From: Melitaea cinxia
Lineage: Eukaryota > Arthropoda > Insecta > Lepidoptera > Nymphalidae
Assembly (NCBI RefSeq): GCF_905220565.1
Contig: NC_059416.1
Location: forward strand, 12,710,001-12,774,000
DNA length: 64,000 bases
Direction of reading: 5' to 3'
The notes under the pieces were generated by a model. The model made no database searches and was not told where the DNA came from. It worked only from the letters and a program-made list of their open reading frames with translations. This document shows positions 23,623 through 34,262 of this stretch, one piece after another. A program made the position numbers and the translations under genes. Numbering within the stretch: position 1 is the stretch's first letter; every line of letters begins with the position of its first letter.

Positions 23623-26550
23623 ATGGCCGACATAGAAGATATAACAAACGACATTGATAACATTAATGTCGCTAAGGCTTTCTACTGCACTCCGGAAAAC
23701 TGTCCTGAGTATGTCGACGTTTTGGCTCTTAAGGTGATACATTTGAATATTAGAAGTATTAGAAAAAATTTAGATAACCTTTTAGCTACCATCGAACTCA
23801 CGAGAATCCGGTTTGATGTGATAGTGCTGACTGAGTGCTGGTTGAAAAACTACGAAATCATTCCACAACTTGATGGTTACACGGGGTACAGTACACAAAA
23901 CAATTTAATTCAAAATGATGGCGTCGTACTTTATGTTAGAGCGGATCTTAAGCATCTAGTTTGTGAACCAAAAATTTTAGATGCTAACTGTCTTATATGT
24001 ACTATTGGTAACACGGTTTTGGTCTCTATCTATCGCTCACCATCCTACGATAGATTAGATGGTTTCTTTTGTAGTATTGAGGAAATCATTTCCTCCTTAA
24101 ATTGCCCCACCATAGCTCTGATTGGGGACATCAATATTGACATAAAAATCAATAATCAAAGCCGTCACTCCAATGAATATTTGACGTTGATGTCCTCCTT
24201 GGGTCTTCTTCCAGCCCATCATCTCCCCACTAGGGTAGCCAATTGTCTGGATCATATATTTTTAAAATCTAAGCACATTGCTACTGTAGCAGTTATGGTG
24301 ACCGATATTACTGACCATTATCCGTTAGTCCTCTCATTAAAATCGGACTGTAAGTCAATCATTAAGAATATGCATAAAATGATAGTTTCCTTAGATTATG
24401 AAGAAATCAAGAAAGAGTTGGACTGTTCTGATTTTTCTTCTGTATTGCATGATTACAATCCCGAATCGGCCGCTAATGCTCTTGTTGACATTGTTCAAAC
24501 AATCGTTAATAAAAACAAGCTAGTCAAGAAAGTATCCCGCAAAAACAAAACTATTAAGCCCTGGATAACCCCTGGAATTCTACGCTGTATAAGAAAACGA
24601 AATCGAATGCAGCTTCAACTTAGAGAATCCCCTAATAACGCTAGTCTAAAAACCCAATATAATAGATACCGTAATTTTTGTAATTCTCTTTTACATAATT
24701 TAAAAGTTTCTTATGAGCAAGAGGAGTTTCATAAGGCTCAAAATAGCCCCAAGGCTTTGTGGAACGTCATTAAAACTGTAACCTCCACCAAGCATATAAA
24801 GAGTCCTCCAATTGAACTTCTCCAACCTACTGATTCGGGTGACCCAAAACACTCTTTGAACAGGGTCAACGAGTACTTTGTGAATGTGGGTAAAAACCTT
24901 GCAGCCAAACTACCTCGACCACCAAATATTGCCATCACTTTGCAGAAATCCCTACCTAACTCACTGGTTATTCTCCCAATTGATGTGGCTGAGGTTAAAA
25001 AGCTGATTATGAAGCTTCGCAGTGACTGTGCCACAGGTTGGGATAACATCCCGCCACGTGTTCTTAAATTATCTTGTGATGTTCTTGCTGCACCTTTAGC
25101 CCACGTCATAAACCTTTGTATTTCTCAGGGTGTCTTCCCAACTGCCTTTAAAAAGGCCATTGTACATCCCATACATAAGGGAGGAAGCAAGGATAACGTA
25201 TCCAACTATAGACCCATTTCGGTACTTACAGCTTTCTCGAAAATCCTGGAACGTTATCTCAACATGTCTCTGTCAAAATTCCTGGATAAGCACAAGATCT
25301 TGTCAGATAACCAGTTCGGTTTCAGAAGTAATATGTCCACTGAGGATGCCGTGTCAAAATTCACCGAAACTCTTGTTTCGAACATTGACAGCAAACTAAA
25401 ATGTTACGGTGTCTTCCTGGATCTCTCGAAGGCGTTTGATACGGTTTCTATTCCGATGTTACTCAACAAGCTGGAATCGATTGGAATCCGCGGTGTAAAC
25501 CTTAGTCTTTTCACCAGCTATCTATCGGATCGTACGCAGTGTGTTAAAATTGAATCATTAGTGAGCGACGACGAATTTATATCATGCGGCGTACCCCAAG
25601 GCAGCATATTGGGACCCACACTCTTCCTTATTTATATTAACCAATTATGTAATTTGCATATTGATAACTGCTCGATATTTACATATGCCGACGACACAGC
25701 CCTACTGGTTTCTGGTAATAGTTTTGAGGCTGCCAGGAATCATGTCATAAATGCTATGGGGGTCGTTATGGAATGCCTTGCTGAAAATCGTCTGACGCTA
25801 AATTTGGATAAGACACAAATTATTAAATTTGATATAAGTAAAACAAACCATGAAAGGGATGCATCTCTTGACAACATAATAATGCACTCCTGTAAGCAGA
25901 GTTCAAATCTATGCGGATGTAAAGCTCTTAAAACAGTAAGCACTGTCAAATATTTGGGAGTAACTTTGGATAGGAGACTTGATTGGCATGTCCATGTAAA
26001 TAATATCACAATGAGAGTTCGGCGACTGATTTATGTTTTCAAAAATCTCCGCAATTCAGCTAATAGTGACACCCTTTTCTTGGTCTACCGTGGGTTATGC
26101 CAATCAATTGTGTCTTACTGTATATCAGTTTGGGGTTGTGCTAATAAGTCTTCTTTGCTCACACTCGAGCGTGCTCAACGAGCCATCCTGAAGGTCATAA
26201 CACGACAAAAGCGAACATACCCAACTGACCAACTTTACTCTCAATGTAAAGTACTCACCGTTAGACAGTTGGCCGTTATTCGTATGATACTTCGTAAACA
26301 TTCCTCATCCCCTTTTATGCAAGCGTCTGTTCAATCTAAATCAAGAAGAATACAGCTTCCATCAATTCCACATATTAGATGTCGTACATCATGGGCTAGT
26401 AACCAAAGTGGGGCCTTGAGTTCCAAAGTATACAATAATATTGATAGGATTATACATATTTATTCACTTACCTACAGAAAAGTCAAACAGGTTGCTCAGA
26501 ATTTCCTACTTACATTGAACTACAATGATACCGAGGAACTGCTTAAGTGA
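23623..26550 (+). CDS. LINE ORF2: AP endonuclease plus reverse transcriptase (975 aa)
   Basis: The polyprotein carries out target-primed reverse transcription of the element. The apurinic-type endonuclease covers about residues 38-240: HLNIRSI near 40, catalytic TECW near 70, GDINID near 168, DHIF near 210 and TDHYP near 230. The reverse transcriptase covers about 500-770: PIHKGG, NYRPIS, FLDLSKAFDT near 598, GVPQGSILGP near 656, and the active-site YADD near 688-691. A C-terminal region follows with LGVTLDRRLDWHVH and CISVWG motifs; there is no RNase H. The frame has no stops or frameshifts over 975 codons, all catalytic motifs read as intact, and the stop is TGA at 26548-26550. This is a plausibly full-length, potentially functional copy. 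Confidence 0.93.
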   Translation: MADIEDITNDIDNINVAKAFYCTPENCPEYVDVLALKVIHLNIRSIRKNLDNLLATIELTRIRFDVIVLTECWLKNYEIIPQLDGYTGYSTQNNLIQNDGVVLYVRADLKHLVCEPKILDANCLICTIGNTVLVSIYRSPSYDRLDGFFCSIEEIISSLNCPTIALIGDINIDIKINNQSRHSNEYLTLMSSLGLLPAHHLPTRVANCLDHIFLKSKHIATVAVMVTDITDHYPLVLSLKSDCKSIIKNMHKMIVSLDYEEIKKELDCSDFSSVLHDYNPESAANALVDIVQTIVNKNKLVKKVSRKNKTIKPWITPGILRCIRKRNRMQLQLRESPNNASLKTQYNRYRNFCNSLLHNLKVSYEQEEFHKAQNSPKALWNVIKTVTSTKHIKSPPIELLQPTDSGDPKHSLNRVNEYFVNVGKNLAAKLPRPPNIAITLQKSLPNSLVILPIDVAEVKKLIMKLRSDCATGWDNIPPRVLKLSCDVLAAPLAHVINLCISQGVFPTAFKKAIVHPIHKGGSKDNVSNYRPISVLTAFSKILERYLNMSLSKFLDKHKILSDNQFGFRSNMSTEDAVSKFTETLVSNIDSKLKCYGVFLDLSKAFDTVSIPMLLNKLESIGIRGVNLSLFTSYLSDRTQCVKIESLVSDDEFISCGVPQGSILGPTLFLIYINQLCNLHIDNCSIFTYADDTALLVSGNSFEAARNHVINAMGVVMECLAENRLTLNLDKTQIIKFDISKTNHERDASLDNIIMHSCKQSSNLCGCKALKTVSTVKYLGVTLDRRLDWHVHVNNITMRVRRLIYVFKNLRNSANSDTLFLVYRGLCQSIVSYCISVWGCANKSSLLTLERAQRAILKVITRQKRTYPTDQLYSQCKVLTVRQLAVIRMILRKHSSSPFMQASVQSKSRRIQLPSIPHIRCRTSWASNQSGALSSKVYNNIDRIIHIYSLTYRKVKQVAQNFLLTLNYNDTEELLK

Positions 26551-26682
26551 AAGCATTTGAAATCTGTATCTTGGTCCGCTCTGGTCGGTGTTTTAACCCG
26601 ATCCCAAGAAATTAGTCGTAGGGCTGGCAGGGGCGGCACGCAGATACAATGCACACACATAGACCCATACACACATACACAG

Positions 26683-26722
<40 letters not shown>

Positions 26723-26808
26723 AAACTCACTCTCTCTTTCTCTCTTTCACCCACACTTTTACTGGCGGACGGGCACACATCACTCCAGATACATGTCATA
26801 AATATAAA

Positions 26809-26852
<44 letters not shown>

Positions 26853-27319
26853 TATATATAAAAATGTTTGTATAATAAGACAAAACACCAAACATGTATA
26901 TATCTAACTTGTGCTATAATTACTGGAGGAATCACTGCCTGCCTAAGATACAGGACTTTCCTACTTTAGGCGGCAGGGGTTTAAAATTTCAGTGCACAGA
27001 TATATTATTAAATATTTAAAATAAGCATATACAAAATAAATAAGCATATAAAGTTTATGAATCCAAGAGTCTTAAAAGACACCAATAAGGTTCTTTATAG
27101 TATAAGCGAGCACTTAAAAAGAAATTAATATGATTGAGGGATTAAGGAAATACGTTATGAATAGATAACAAATAGAGCTTCCTTACATATATACTGTTTT
27201 GTCTGTATTTTATAACGTTACTACAACTATATGTCTGAAATTGTAAAATATTTTCTGTTTCTGTTCTGTTTCTGTTTAATAATAATAAATTTCATTTCAT
27301 TTCATTTCATTTCATTTCA
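26551..27319 (+). repeat. LINE 3' UTR with internal microsatellites and (TTCAT)n end
   Basis: After the ORF2 stop come about 95 bp of unique sequence, an impure then pure (CA)n tract (26685-26717), a CT-rich tract, a perfect (TA)n tract (26811-26847) and about 400 bp of AT-rich sequence. The stretch ends in six TTCAT units (27290-27319). I read the last as the 3' terminal repeat of the LINE. Open frames through the CA/TA tracts are artefacts of low complexity. Confidence 0.6.
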
Positions 27320-27339
27320 CCGTGTAAGTACTAAGTACT

Positions 27340-27400
27340 TTAGCCAATTAAGCTATGGAACGAAGTACCCGCTAGATCGAAATTTAACATTAACTTACAT
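27340..27400 (-). repeat. tRNA-like fragment
   Basis: The - strand reads GTTCCATAGCTTAATTGGCT, matching a tRNA A-box (TAGCTTAATTGG) and the segment at 20158-20177. No B box or acceptor stem, so not a functional tRNA gene. It lies directly right of the LINE's (TTCAT)n tail. Confidence 0.4.
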
Positions 27401-28104
27401 GTTAATTGAATAATTTTCATGAGGAACTGTCCCGAAGTCCTTTAGTTTTCTAGGGCACCGGGTGTCCTAGACAGGGCGTTGGCTACCGGTCGAATAAACA
27501 CTGACGTGACTTAGAAGCTAATTACTTTAAATAGACATTTGCTTTTATCATTCGTGCTCGCCTCCGTTGCGAGTTTCCCCGACGACCCGGAGACCTGTCG
27601 GCTAATGACATCGCTATGGGCTGTAAATTGGATTCTGTGGCTGGCTGATAGTTGGCAATTCACAGCGTGGTCAGTCTTATTGTCTTACTGCCTGCGGCAT
27701 ATGTAATTATTCATCACGCCAGTGTATTCTTATTACATTACTTAGTATCGGATATGACACTAAACAAGTAATTTAATAATTATTAATCTACACCATTACA
27801 AATCATTAGTTTTCCTTTTATTTTAAGCTTATCGTTTAAAATCATTTGTCGTCTGATGATTTACTTCAAGGAACGCGATATTGCTGTTACAATCGTGTTG
27901 TAATAGTTGATTAGTTACGCCGTAATATTTTTGATGTGTTGGTTTTTGTAATTAATCGCTTCATAATGACGTCAGGATGGGGAAATGGAAAATAACTACT
28001 CAATAAATTGTTGTTGATCAAGCATTGGAAAACGATTGAAATGTTTGACTCGTGCTCCTGTTATTCATTCAGGATTACCTCTGCAGACGTCACACAGCAA
28101 ATGG
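27401..28104. other. Gene-free stretch between two LINEs
   Basis: Nothing recognised; some of the right end may be degenerate LINE coding sequence. Confidence 0.45.
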
Positions 28105-29363
28105 TCCATTAAAGTGACGATAAAGCGATCTCGTTTTATATTATATATATCATCTATCTATATTATAACATCTTTCCTGCTTTACGTACTATACTTGCTC
28201 CCCAGCAACATGGTTTTATAAGTAAAAAATCAACCGACACTAATCTCTGTGAATTTGTACATCACGTATCGAATGCTATGGATCAAGGTTACCAGGTGGA
28301 TGCCGTGTATACTGACTACTCTAAAGCTTTTGACAAAATATCTCACGATCTTCTTATTATTAAACTCGAGGAAGTGGGTATACACGGTGACCTCCTACGT
28401 TGGTTGTCCTCTTATCTACGTGATAGAAGCCAAGCTGTTGCGATCAGAGGTTTTTGTTCAACATTTGTCCCAGTTACGTCAGGTGTCCCCCAGGGCTCTC
28501 ACCTCGGACCTCTTCTTTTTAACGTGTTTGTTAATGATATTCGTTACGTTTTTAAATACTCATCAATACTTCTCTACGCAGATGATATGAAAATCTATAA
28601 GAATATAACCAACTATAACGACTGCGTGCAATTACAGATTGATCTGGACGAACTTTGCAAATATTGCGTTGTTAATCATCTACTTCTCAACATTAAGAAA
28701 TGTAACATTATTTCATACTCGCGTAAGAAAACATCAGTTATATTTAATTACAACTTAAATGGAAATGTTTTGAGTCGTGTCTCCGAGGTGAGAGATCTGG
28801 GTGTACATCTTGATAGCAAATTAACTTTTAAACCACATGTAGATATCATTGTTGCAAAGGCCTTTCGTACTCTCGGCTTTGTTCTGAGGGCTAGTAGGGA
28901 TTTTAAAAACATGGATACTCTAATTACATTATACAACTCCTTAGTACGTCCAATTTTGGAATATAGTTCAGTCATATGGAACCCTCAATATAAAATATAC
29001 GTTAATGAAATAGAAAAGATCCAACGAAAATTTGAGAAAATTCTTACTTTTAGATTCAAAAATTTAGATGCGCGCCTTGATTCGCTCGAACAGCGTCGTA
29101 TGGAGAAGGACTAAATATTCTTGTATAAGTTGCTTAACAATATAATTGATTCACCGATTCTTCTAAGTTACTTAAACTTTAGATGCCCCAGTTATTCTTC
29201 GCGCTGTAAGTCCACTTTTAACATTCCCCTTACGAGAACGAGATACGCTAAAAACAATTTTATTTCTCGTTCATGTGCTCGATATAACGAAGTGTATGCA
29301 GAAATAGATTATTTTTCAGTACCATTGAGATTGGTTAAAAAAAAAAATCAAAGCCCTCTCTAA
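28105..29363 (+). pseudogene. Jockey-like reverse transcriptase, truncated, one in-frame stop
   Basis: The readable frame includes ILAPQQHGF just before 28220, then TDYSKAFD, GVPQGSHLGPLLF, active-site YADD near 28578-28589, and the C-terminal LVRPILEYSSVIWNP and RRMEKD. A TAA at 29112-29114 interrupts the frame; translation resumes in the same frame (IFLYKLLNNI...) to the true stop at 29361-29363, so this is a single nonsense mutation. Upstream of about 28110 the match is lost and the frame contains stops. It differs clearly from the LINE 1 kb to the left and is not a duplicate of it. Dead copy. Confidence 0.85.
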
Positions 29364-29504
29364 ATGTTAGTGTTCTAAATTTCTAATGTATCAGTTTTGA
29401 GAATAACATTATAAGATAATTATTGTTTTTTATTTTTTGTTTTTGTGATTGTCTAATTAAATTGTTTTTATTTTGTGTTGTAACTCTGACTAATTAAAAA
29501 AAAA

Positions 29505-29538
<34 letters not shown>

Positions 29539-29999
29539 AAAAAATAAAACTTTAACTGATCAATGTTTGTATTTTGCAATGCCATATAAATAATAATATT
29601 TGTGAATTATCGATTACAATTTTTTAATCGTTTTTAATTATATATAAATATGCCTAATTGTATTCAATCAGTAGTTGGTATAATTTAGTTTTGTAATTTT
29701 GTATAATTTAATTTGTTATCTTTCAATTCTTTATTATTTAATTGATGATTGTATTAAATTTTTCTATTTGTTTTTGTTTGTCTTAATTGTTTATTTTAGT
29801 GTTGCTTGAATTATTTATATTTTATATTTCTGTATGTGATTTATCGATTATTTCTTGTTAATGTGTTCTTTTTGCTCATTTATGAATTATTTACTGTTGG
29901 AAACTTTGCTGGTTTGTGTATTGGCTGTATGAATTTATTAATTTACTGTATTATTGTACTGTATGTTTCCTAAATAAAATAAAAATAAAATAAAAAAAA
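28105..29999 (+). mobile_element. 5'-truncated Jockey-like LINE
   Basis: RT-like coding sequence begins at about 28105 and runs to a stop at 29361-29363. An AT-rich 3' UTR follows, containing an A-rich tract (29488-29548). The element probably ends in an A-rich tail with AATAAA-like units at 29972-29998. The 5' part (endonuclease and N-terminal RT) is missing, as expected from incomplete reverse transcription. I did not find a convincing target-site duplication, so both boundaries are approximate; the 3' end could instead be the A-tract at 29548. Confidence 0.7.
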
Positions 30000-31199
30000 T
30001 ATTTGAGCAGTTTTAAAGTCGCAGTGATATTATGAATGTGAACTAATGTCCGAGCCTTGAACTATAAAATGTTCACCGAGCGCTTCCGGTAGTAAAGTTT
30101 GATCCTAAATTAATTTATATAAAAAGCTCGTGAATGCGACTCCGTTATAAATACTGTGCTCGGATGTTTTCACTTCACTCGCGGGCTATTTTCGCGAATG
30201 TATGCAAAGGTCACGGTCGAGTGACGCGATGTTCAAATTGAAAAACACTTACGTCGAGTGCTCGAGCGGACACTCGTCAAGAGGCCCACCGTACAATATA
30301 CAATTGTACGTGGGTACATTTAAATTTTTAAAGTTCTTTAATAAATATTTTAATATGCATATTTGTCTTTTAAAATGATGTTGTCAATTTTATTTATCAA
30401 TCGTCTAAAAGACAGAGGTAATAAAGCCGTAACAGAAGTTTTCCTAGTATGAGAGAGGCAACCTTAATTTAATTACTGTGAAATTGCTTTGTAACTGCAT
30501 TTAAGTACAAATGTTTTATTTGGTAAAGAAAATGAAGTATTAAGAGTCTTCAAAATTCCATTCCGGTCGTAAACTCAACCGCACAGATTGAGCCCGTTCG
30601 TCCAAATCAATAAATAAACAAAAATGTACATTAGGAAAATATAATTTGAATACGTTGAAATAATTACGTTCCTTCCTACGGGGTCGGATAAAATGCGAAA
30701 TTAAACTTATGCAAAGTTCTTTATTAGTAGAAAAGTTTATTTTGTGTCTCAATAATAAAGTAACTTCTTTGTGTCTGTTGTTTTTCTCGTAATAGAGTAT
30801 TTTGATGTTATTTTCGCCGATGTATGTGAAATATGTTTATCTCAGACATTCCAGAACAGATATATCATTATCGGTTGTCATCTCGATATCGGTCAATGAT
30901 GTTTGATGTAGGTACGTAACAATCCCATCACCTTACTACTCTTTGATATGGATATTATTTTGAATTTAGTTCTGTTTTATGAGATTAACTGTAATATGTT
31001 TTCCAGTGGAGAAATTATATACAAAGTTTTATTTTTATTGATTAGATAATATCTCCCGTAAACTAAAACTTTGCGATGTCTGTCAGTAGATTGTCAGATG
31101 TGTCCGAATTTCACAATTAGTCATTTAGAATTGCTGTTAGTAAATATTGACGAAAGGAGTAGCTAAGTATTAAAATAAAATAAAAAAATATTTTGCTAT
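30000..31199. other. Gene-free stretch
   Basis: No exon or repeat recognised. Confidence 0.5.
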
Positions 31200-31538
31200 G
31201 TGCTGTGTGGCTACGGCACTAAAGAATTTAGCCACCCCCTCTCTTCCCGTGGGTGTCGTAAGAGGCGACTAAGGGATAACAAGGTTCCACAACCACCTTG
31301 GAACTTAAGAACCCGACCGATGGCGGGATAACCATCCAATTGCTGGCTTTGAAATACACAGGCCGAAGACGGGCAGCAGCGTCTTCTTCGGTGCGACAAA
31401 GCCAGTACTGCGGTCACCAACCCGCCTGCCCAGCGTGGTGACTATGGGCAAAACACATGAGTCCACGTTATTTTTGGCGTAAACTTGTGGAGGCCTATGT
31501 CCAGCAGTGGACTGTATAGGCTGTAATGATGATGATGA
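31200..31538 (+). mobile_element. (ATG)n-tailed SINE, family C, full length
   Basis: The most complete copy: head GCTGTGTGGCTACGGCAC, CCCGTGGGTGTCGTAAGAGG, GATGGCGGGATAACCATCC, CGAAGACGGGCAGCAGCGTC, AGCGTGGTGACTATGGGC, then the RTE-type end TTTTTGGCGTAAACTTGTGG and CAGCAGTGGACTG with (GAT)n. Contains no Pol III B box that I can recognise. Confidence 0.85.
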
Positions 31539-31574
31539 AAAAAATATTTTGGCTCGTATTGACGCACATCTTTC

Positions 31575-31772
31575 ATATAAAATTATATCTAGTATCACGA
31601 TGTTAGTTACCATGCACCTCCGAAACGGCTGGACCGATTTTTATGAAATTTTGTGTGCATATCGGGTAGGTCTGATAATCGGCCAAAATCTATTTTTCAT
31701 ACCCCTAAATTAAGGGGGGTGGGGGGTAGTGGGGCTAAAGGGATTAAATACATATATGGCAAAACAACAACT
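31575..31772 (+). repeat. Family K repeat with G-rich tract
   Basis: TTAGTTACCATGCACCTCCG, AAACGGCTGGACCGATTTTT and GTGTGCATATCGGG are recognisable as a common Lepidoptera interspersed repeat. It contains four G-runs at 31714-31742 compatible with a G-quadruplex. Confidence 0.6.
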
Positions 31773-32569
31773 GTATGCAATGTCCCCGAAATATCGGGCG
31801 ATTCAAAATGAAATCGCGATAAGTCCCGTAGAATCGAGTGGTCACGGTGACCGTGAACGTTTAAAACCTTTGTCATCAATTTCATTAATTTTATTATAAA
31901 TAATTTTGTCCCATTCATTTATACGTTTTGTCTCCACATTGTACACGTCGTCGATACTATCTGGTAGCTGTTAGGCAATTTAATAATTTGACGAGCGTTA
32001 AAACGTCGCTCATTGAAAACAGATCGCCGTTACATCCGGAACACGGCGATTACCGCGCTATATGGGTCATGACCACACTCACTTCCGGCTAACTGTTACA
32101 CAACCTTTACATAACAACAATGCATACAATTATGGTATGTAATGTGTGTAGCTCGCTGGCACAGGAACAGGTGATCCACTGATAGTGACGCTCTGATTGA
32201 GAGGATCGGAGACCAGTAGTTAATATGACAATCCTCAGTAAATTTTTTCTTTTTTTTTTTTGTAAAACAATTTGTAATCTTGTTTACTAATTTTAAAGTA
32301 TTGGTACAAATTTTAACGGTCGGTTCCACTTATTAATTCGATATTGCCTGCTAGAGTTATGAAATTCTTACGAATAGCGTCAAAATAATTTTATCGTTAA
32401 AGTAGAGATAAATACATTATCAAAAAAATAATTTATTTATTAAAGCGTTTGTATGAATAAAATGTACAAGTATTCCGTAAGAGTGCGGAAGGTTAATGTC
32501 AATGATATTCAATCTCATCGAGACTTTATGAAACACGTTTTTTCAAACCTAGTCTAAGAAAAGCGCAGG
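31773..32569. other. Gene-free stretch
   Basis: Nothing recognised apart from a T-run near 32242-32260. Confidence 0.45.
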
Positions 32570-32651
32570 AATAATAATAATAATAATAATAATTGTTTAT
32601 TTGCAAGAACATGGTGTTGAAGTTGTACAAGATTAACATAAGTATAGTCCA
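32570..32651. repeat. (AAT)n-tailed repeat end hosting the R1-like insertion
   Basis: An AAT run is followed by TTGTTTATTTGC..., the way several Lepidoptera LINE and SINE 3' ends look on the opposite strand (compare 6570-6600 and 45190-45230). The sequence resumes at 33719 after the R1-like element, so this is an older repeat split by a younger one. Confidence 0.55.
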
Positions 32652-33701
32652 TTTTTTTTTTTTTTTTTTTTTTTTGATATCGCAGGGTAACCCATTTACG
32701 GGTGATATCTAGGATGCCCGGGTAGGCATTCCTAGACCGTATGTCGGCTTAGCACTTGGGGGTGCACTACCGACCAAAACCCCTGCGGGAGCCTTCAGCC
32801 GCTTTAATTGGAGGGTCCCGGATCTGCAGGCAACAGGATCCCTCCAGCGACAGGCTGGCCTCGGCGAAAAGACCAGACTTCTCCTCCATGGGACTATCCG
32901 GCTCACCTCTGAACAATCCCGACGACGCCATGTCTAGCAGGAGCGGGTTCCCATCCCGGCCCGACATGGGCACAGGGGCGTTACTGGAAACGCATTAAGT
33001 AGCGCCTCCTACGCACCCCCGTTCGTCGCCTGCGGACGGAGGCCTCGTCGGCGGCCCCTTCCCTCATCCGCTCGTCGTTCTCCTTCTGGGACATTACTGT
33101 CTCGCAGAAGGAGACCATCGCCTTCCAGGACTCGTCGTCGCCGAGCATCGCGGTGAAAACGCTCGGCAGTGACAAGTCCCCTCCGAGGACTGTCGTCAGA
33201 TCGCGACGTAGCGCCGCCCATCTCGGGCACACCTCGAGGGTGTGCTGGGCAGAGTCCACCGCCGCGCCACAATCGTGACATTCAGTCGTCGGCTCCCTTT
33301 GGGCCGTCCGACACAAGTATTCACCAAAGCAGCCGTGCCCGGTGAGAACCTGCGTCAGACGGAAGGTGAGGGGTTTGCGCTTACGGCGCATCCACCGCTC
33401 AAGGACCGGGCGCAAGGCAGCCGTTACGCGTGTGCCATACGGCTGCTCCGCCAGGTCCTTCCCCCACCTCCGCATTAGTGCTTCTTGCCCCATCCGGCGC
33501 ACCCGTAGGATCCCGTCCAACGTGGGGTTCTCACCGAGAGCCCTCCTACCCGAGACGTATGAGTAGGTCTCGGCAAGGACCTCCGCCACGAGTTCCCACG
33601 GGGGATCGCCGGCTAGAGCAGTAGCTGCAGCCCACGATACCGTACGGTACCCCCGGATCACCCTCACCGCGATGATCCTCTGCGCAGACCGCAGCGCGGC
33701 C
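32652..33701 (-). mobile_element. 5'-truncated R1-clade LINE with 17-bp TSD
   Basis: On the - strand the element starts (truncated) at 33701 and ends in a poly(A) tail read as a T-run at about 32652-32676. It is flanked by a perfect 17-bp duplication, AACATAAGTATAGTCCA, at 32635-32651 and 33702-33718. The perfect TSD and intact poly(A) indicate a recent insertion by target-primed reverse transcription. It is GC-rich compared with its surroundings. The target is itself an older repeat preceded by (AAT)n at 32570-32592. Confidence 0.93.
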
Positions 33702-33706
33702 AACAT
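32981..33706 (-). pseudogene. R1-clade LINE ORF2 C-terminal fragment (about 240 codons)
   Basis: The open - strand frame reads LRSAQRIIAVRVIRGYRTVS, the thumb-distal region of R1/SART/TRAS-type ORF2. It then reads WMRRKRKPLTFRLTQVLTGHGCFGEYL and a zinc-knuckle-like CHDCGAAVDSAQHTLEVC (C-x2-C-x8-H-x4-C) typical of R1-clade C-termini, then a basic tail and TAA at 32983-32981. Endonuclease and RT domains are missing. The apparent ATG (33706-33704) lies in the target-site duplication, not in the element, so the start is fortuitous. No internal stops or frameshifts. Confidence 0.88.
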
Positions 33707-33718
33707 AAGTATAGTCCA

Positions 33719-34164
33719 AACATGTTCTACCTTACGGTGTGCAAATATTAAATATTAATTTGGTTCAAAGTAGCTGTAGGTACTTAGCATCAGTAATATT
33801 TACTGTTTTTAGTGTTTGCAATGCTGTTTTAAATCCCAACTCATATCAGCGCGTCGGTCCCCGCACGTACGAGGCGCAAATACACTTTACATCATATCCG
33901 CTGAACGATGAAACAGCCGAACAAGCTAATTTCACTCCGAAATGCATAGCACTAGAGGTCGGGTTCCTGTGATACGTTTCGTTTATGTTTCCTAAATACA
34001 TTCTTTTCCCATTCATTTTCACGTGAATTCTATTTGAGGAACGTTTCAGCGAGTTCAGCGCTGAACGTATCGCCGGCGCTTTCGGAGAATACGTCGTTCA
34101 TGTTAGTTGTTTGTCTGAGATTTATTGCAGTACTAGTTCACAGGTTAACAGTGTTTTGGAACGG
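33719..34164. other. Continuation of the repeat split by the R1-like LINE, then unique DNA
   Basis: The left part continues the sequence interrupted at 32651; no coding content recognised. Confidence 0.4.
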
Positions 34165-34262
34165 GTCTTCCCGTGACCATGGTTGCTGTAAGTATCCGAA
34201 ACCTCGGGCATTTGAAAACTTAATAAACCGCGATAAAATCCGAATAAGTTGTTTCATTCTAA
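34165..34262 (+). repeat. Family I repeat
   Basis: CCCGTGACCATGGTTGCTGT, AAGTATCCGAAAC and AATAAACCGCGATAAAATCC recur at 50993-51082. Confidence 0.6.

Larger units (their letters stand above)
22319..27319 (+). mobile_element. CR1/Jockey-superfamily LINE with intact ORF2
   Basis: A non-LTR retrotransposon. It has ORF1 (22319-23023), a 600-bp inter-ORF segment, ORF2 with endonuclease and reverse transcriptase (23623-26550), and a 3' UTR. The 3' end is placed at the (TTCAT)n run 27290-27319, because CR1-like elements characteristically end in short tandem repeats rather than poly(A). The 3' UTR contains (CA)n (26685-26717) and (TA)n (26811-26847) microsatellites. The 5' end is not defined: a TGA lies in frame just before the ORF1 ATG and no target-site duplication was found, so the copy may be 5'-truncated. 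Clade placement (CR1, Daphne or Kiri-like) is inference from RT motifs and the absence of RNase H. Confidence 0.85.

Noticed and set aside
26557..26907. Open frames on both strands across CA/TA tracts
   Set aside because: Created by dinucleotide repeats, which lack stop codons.
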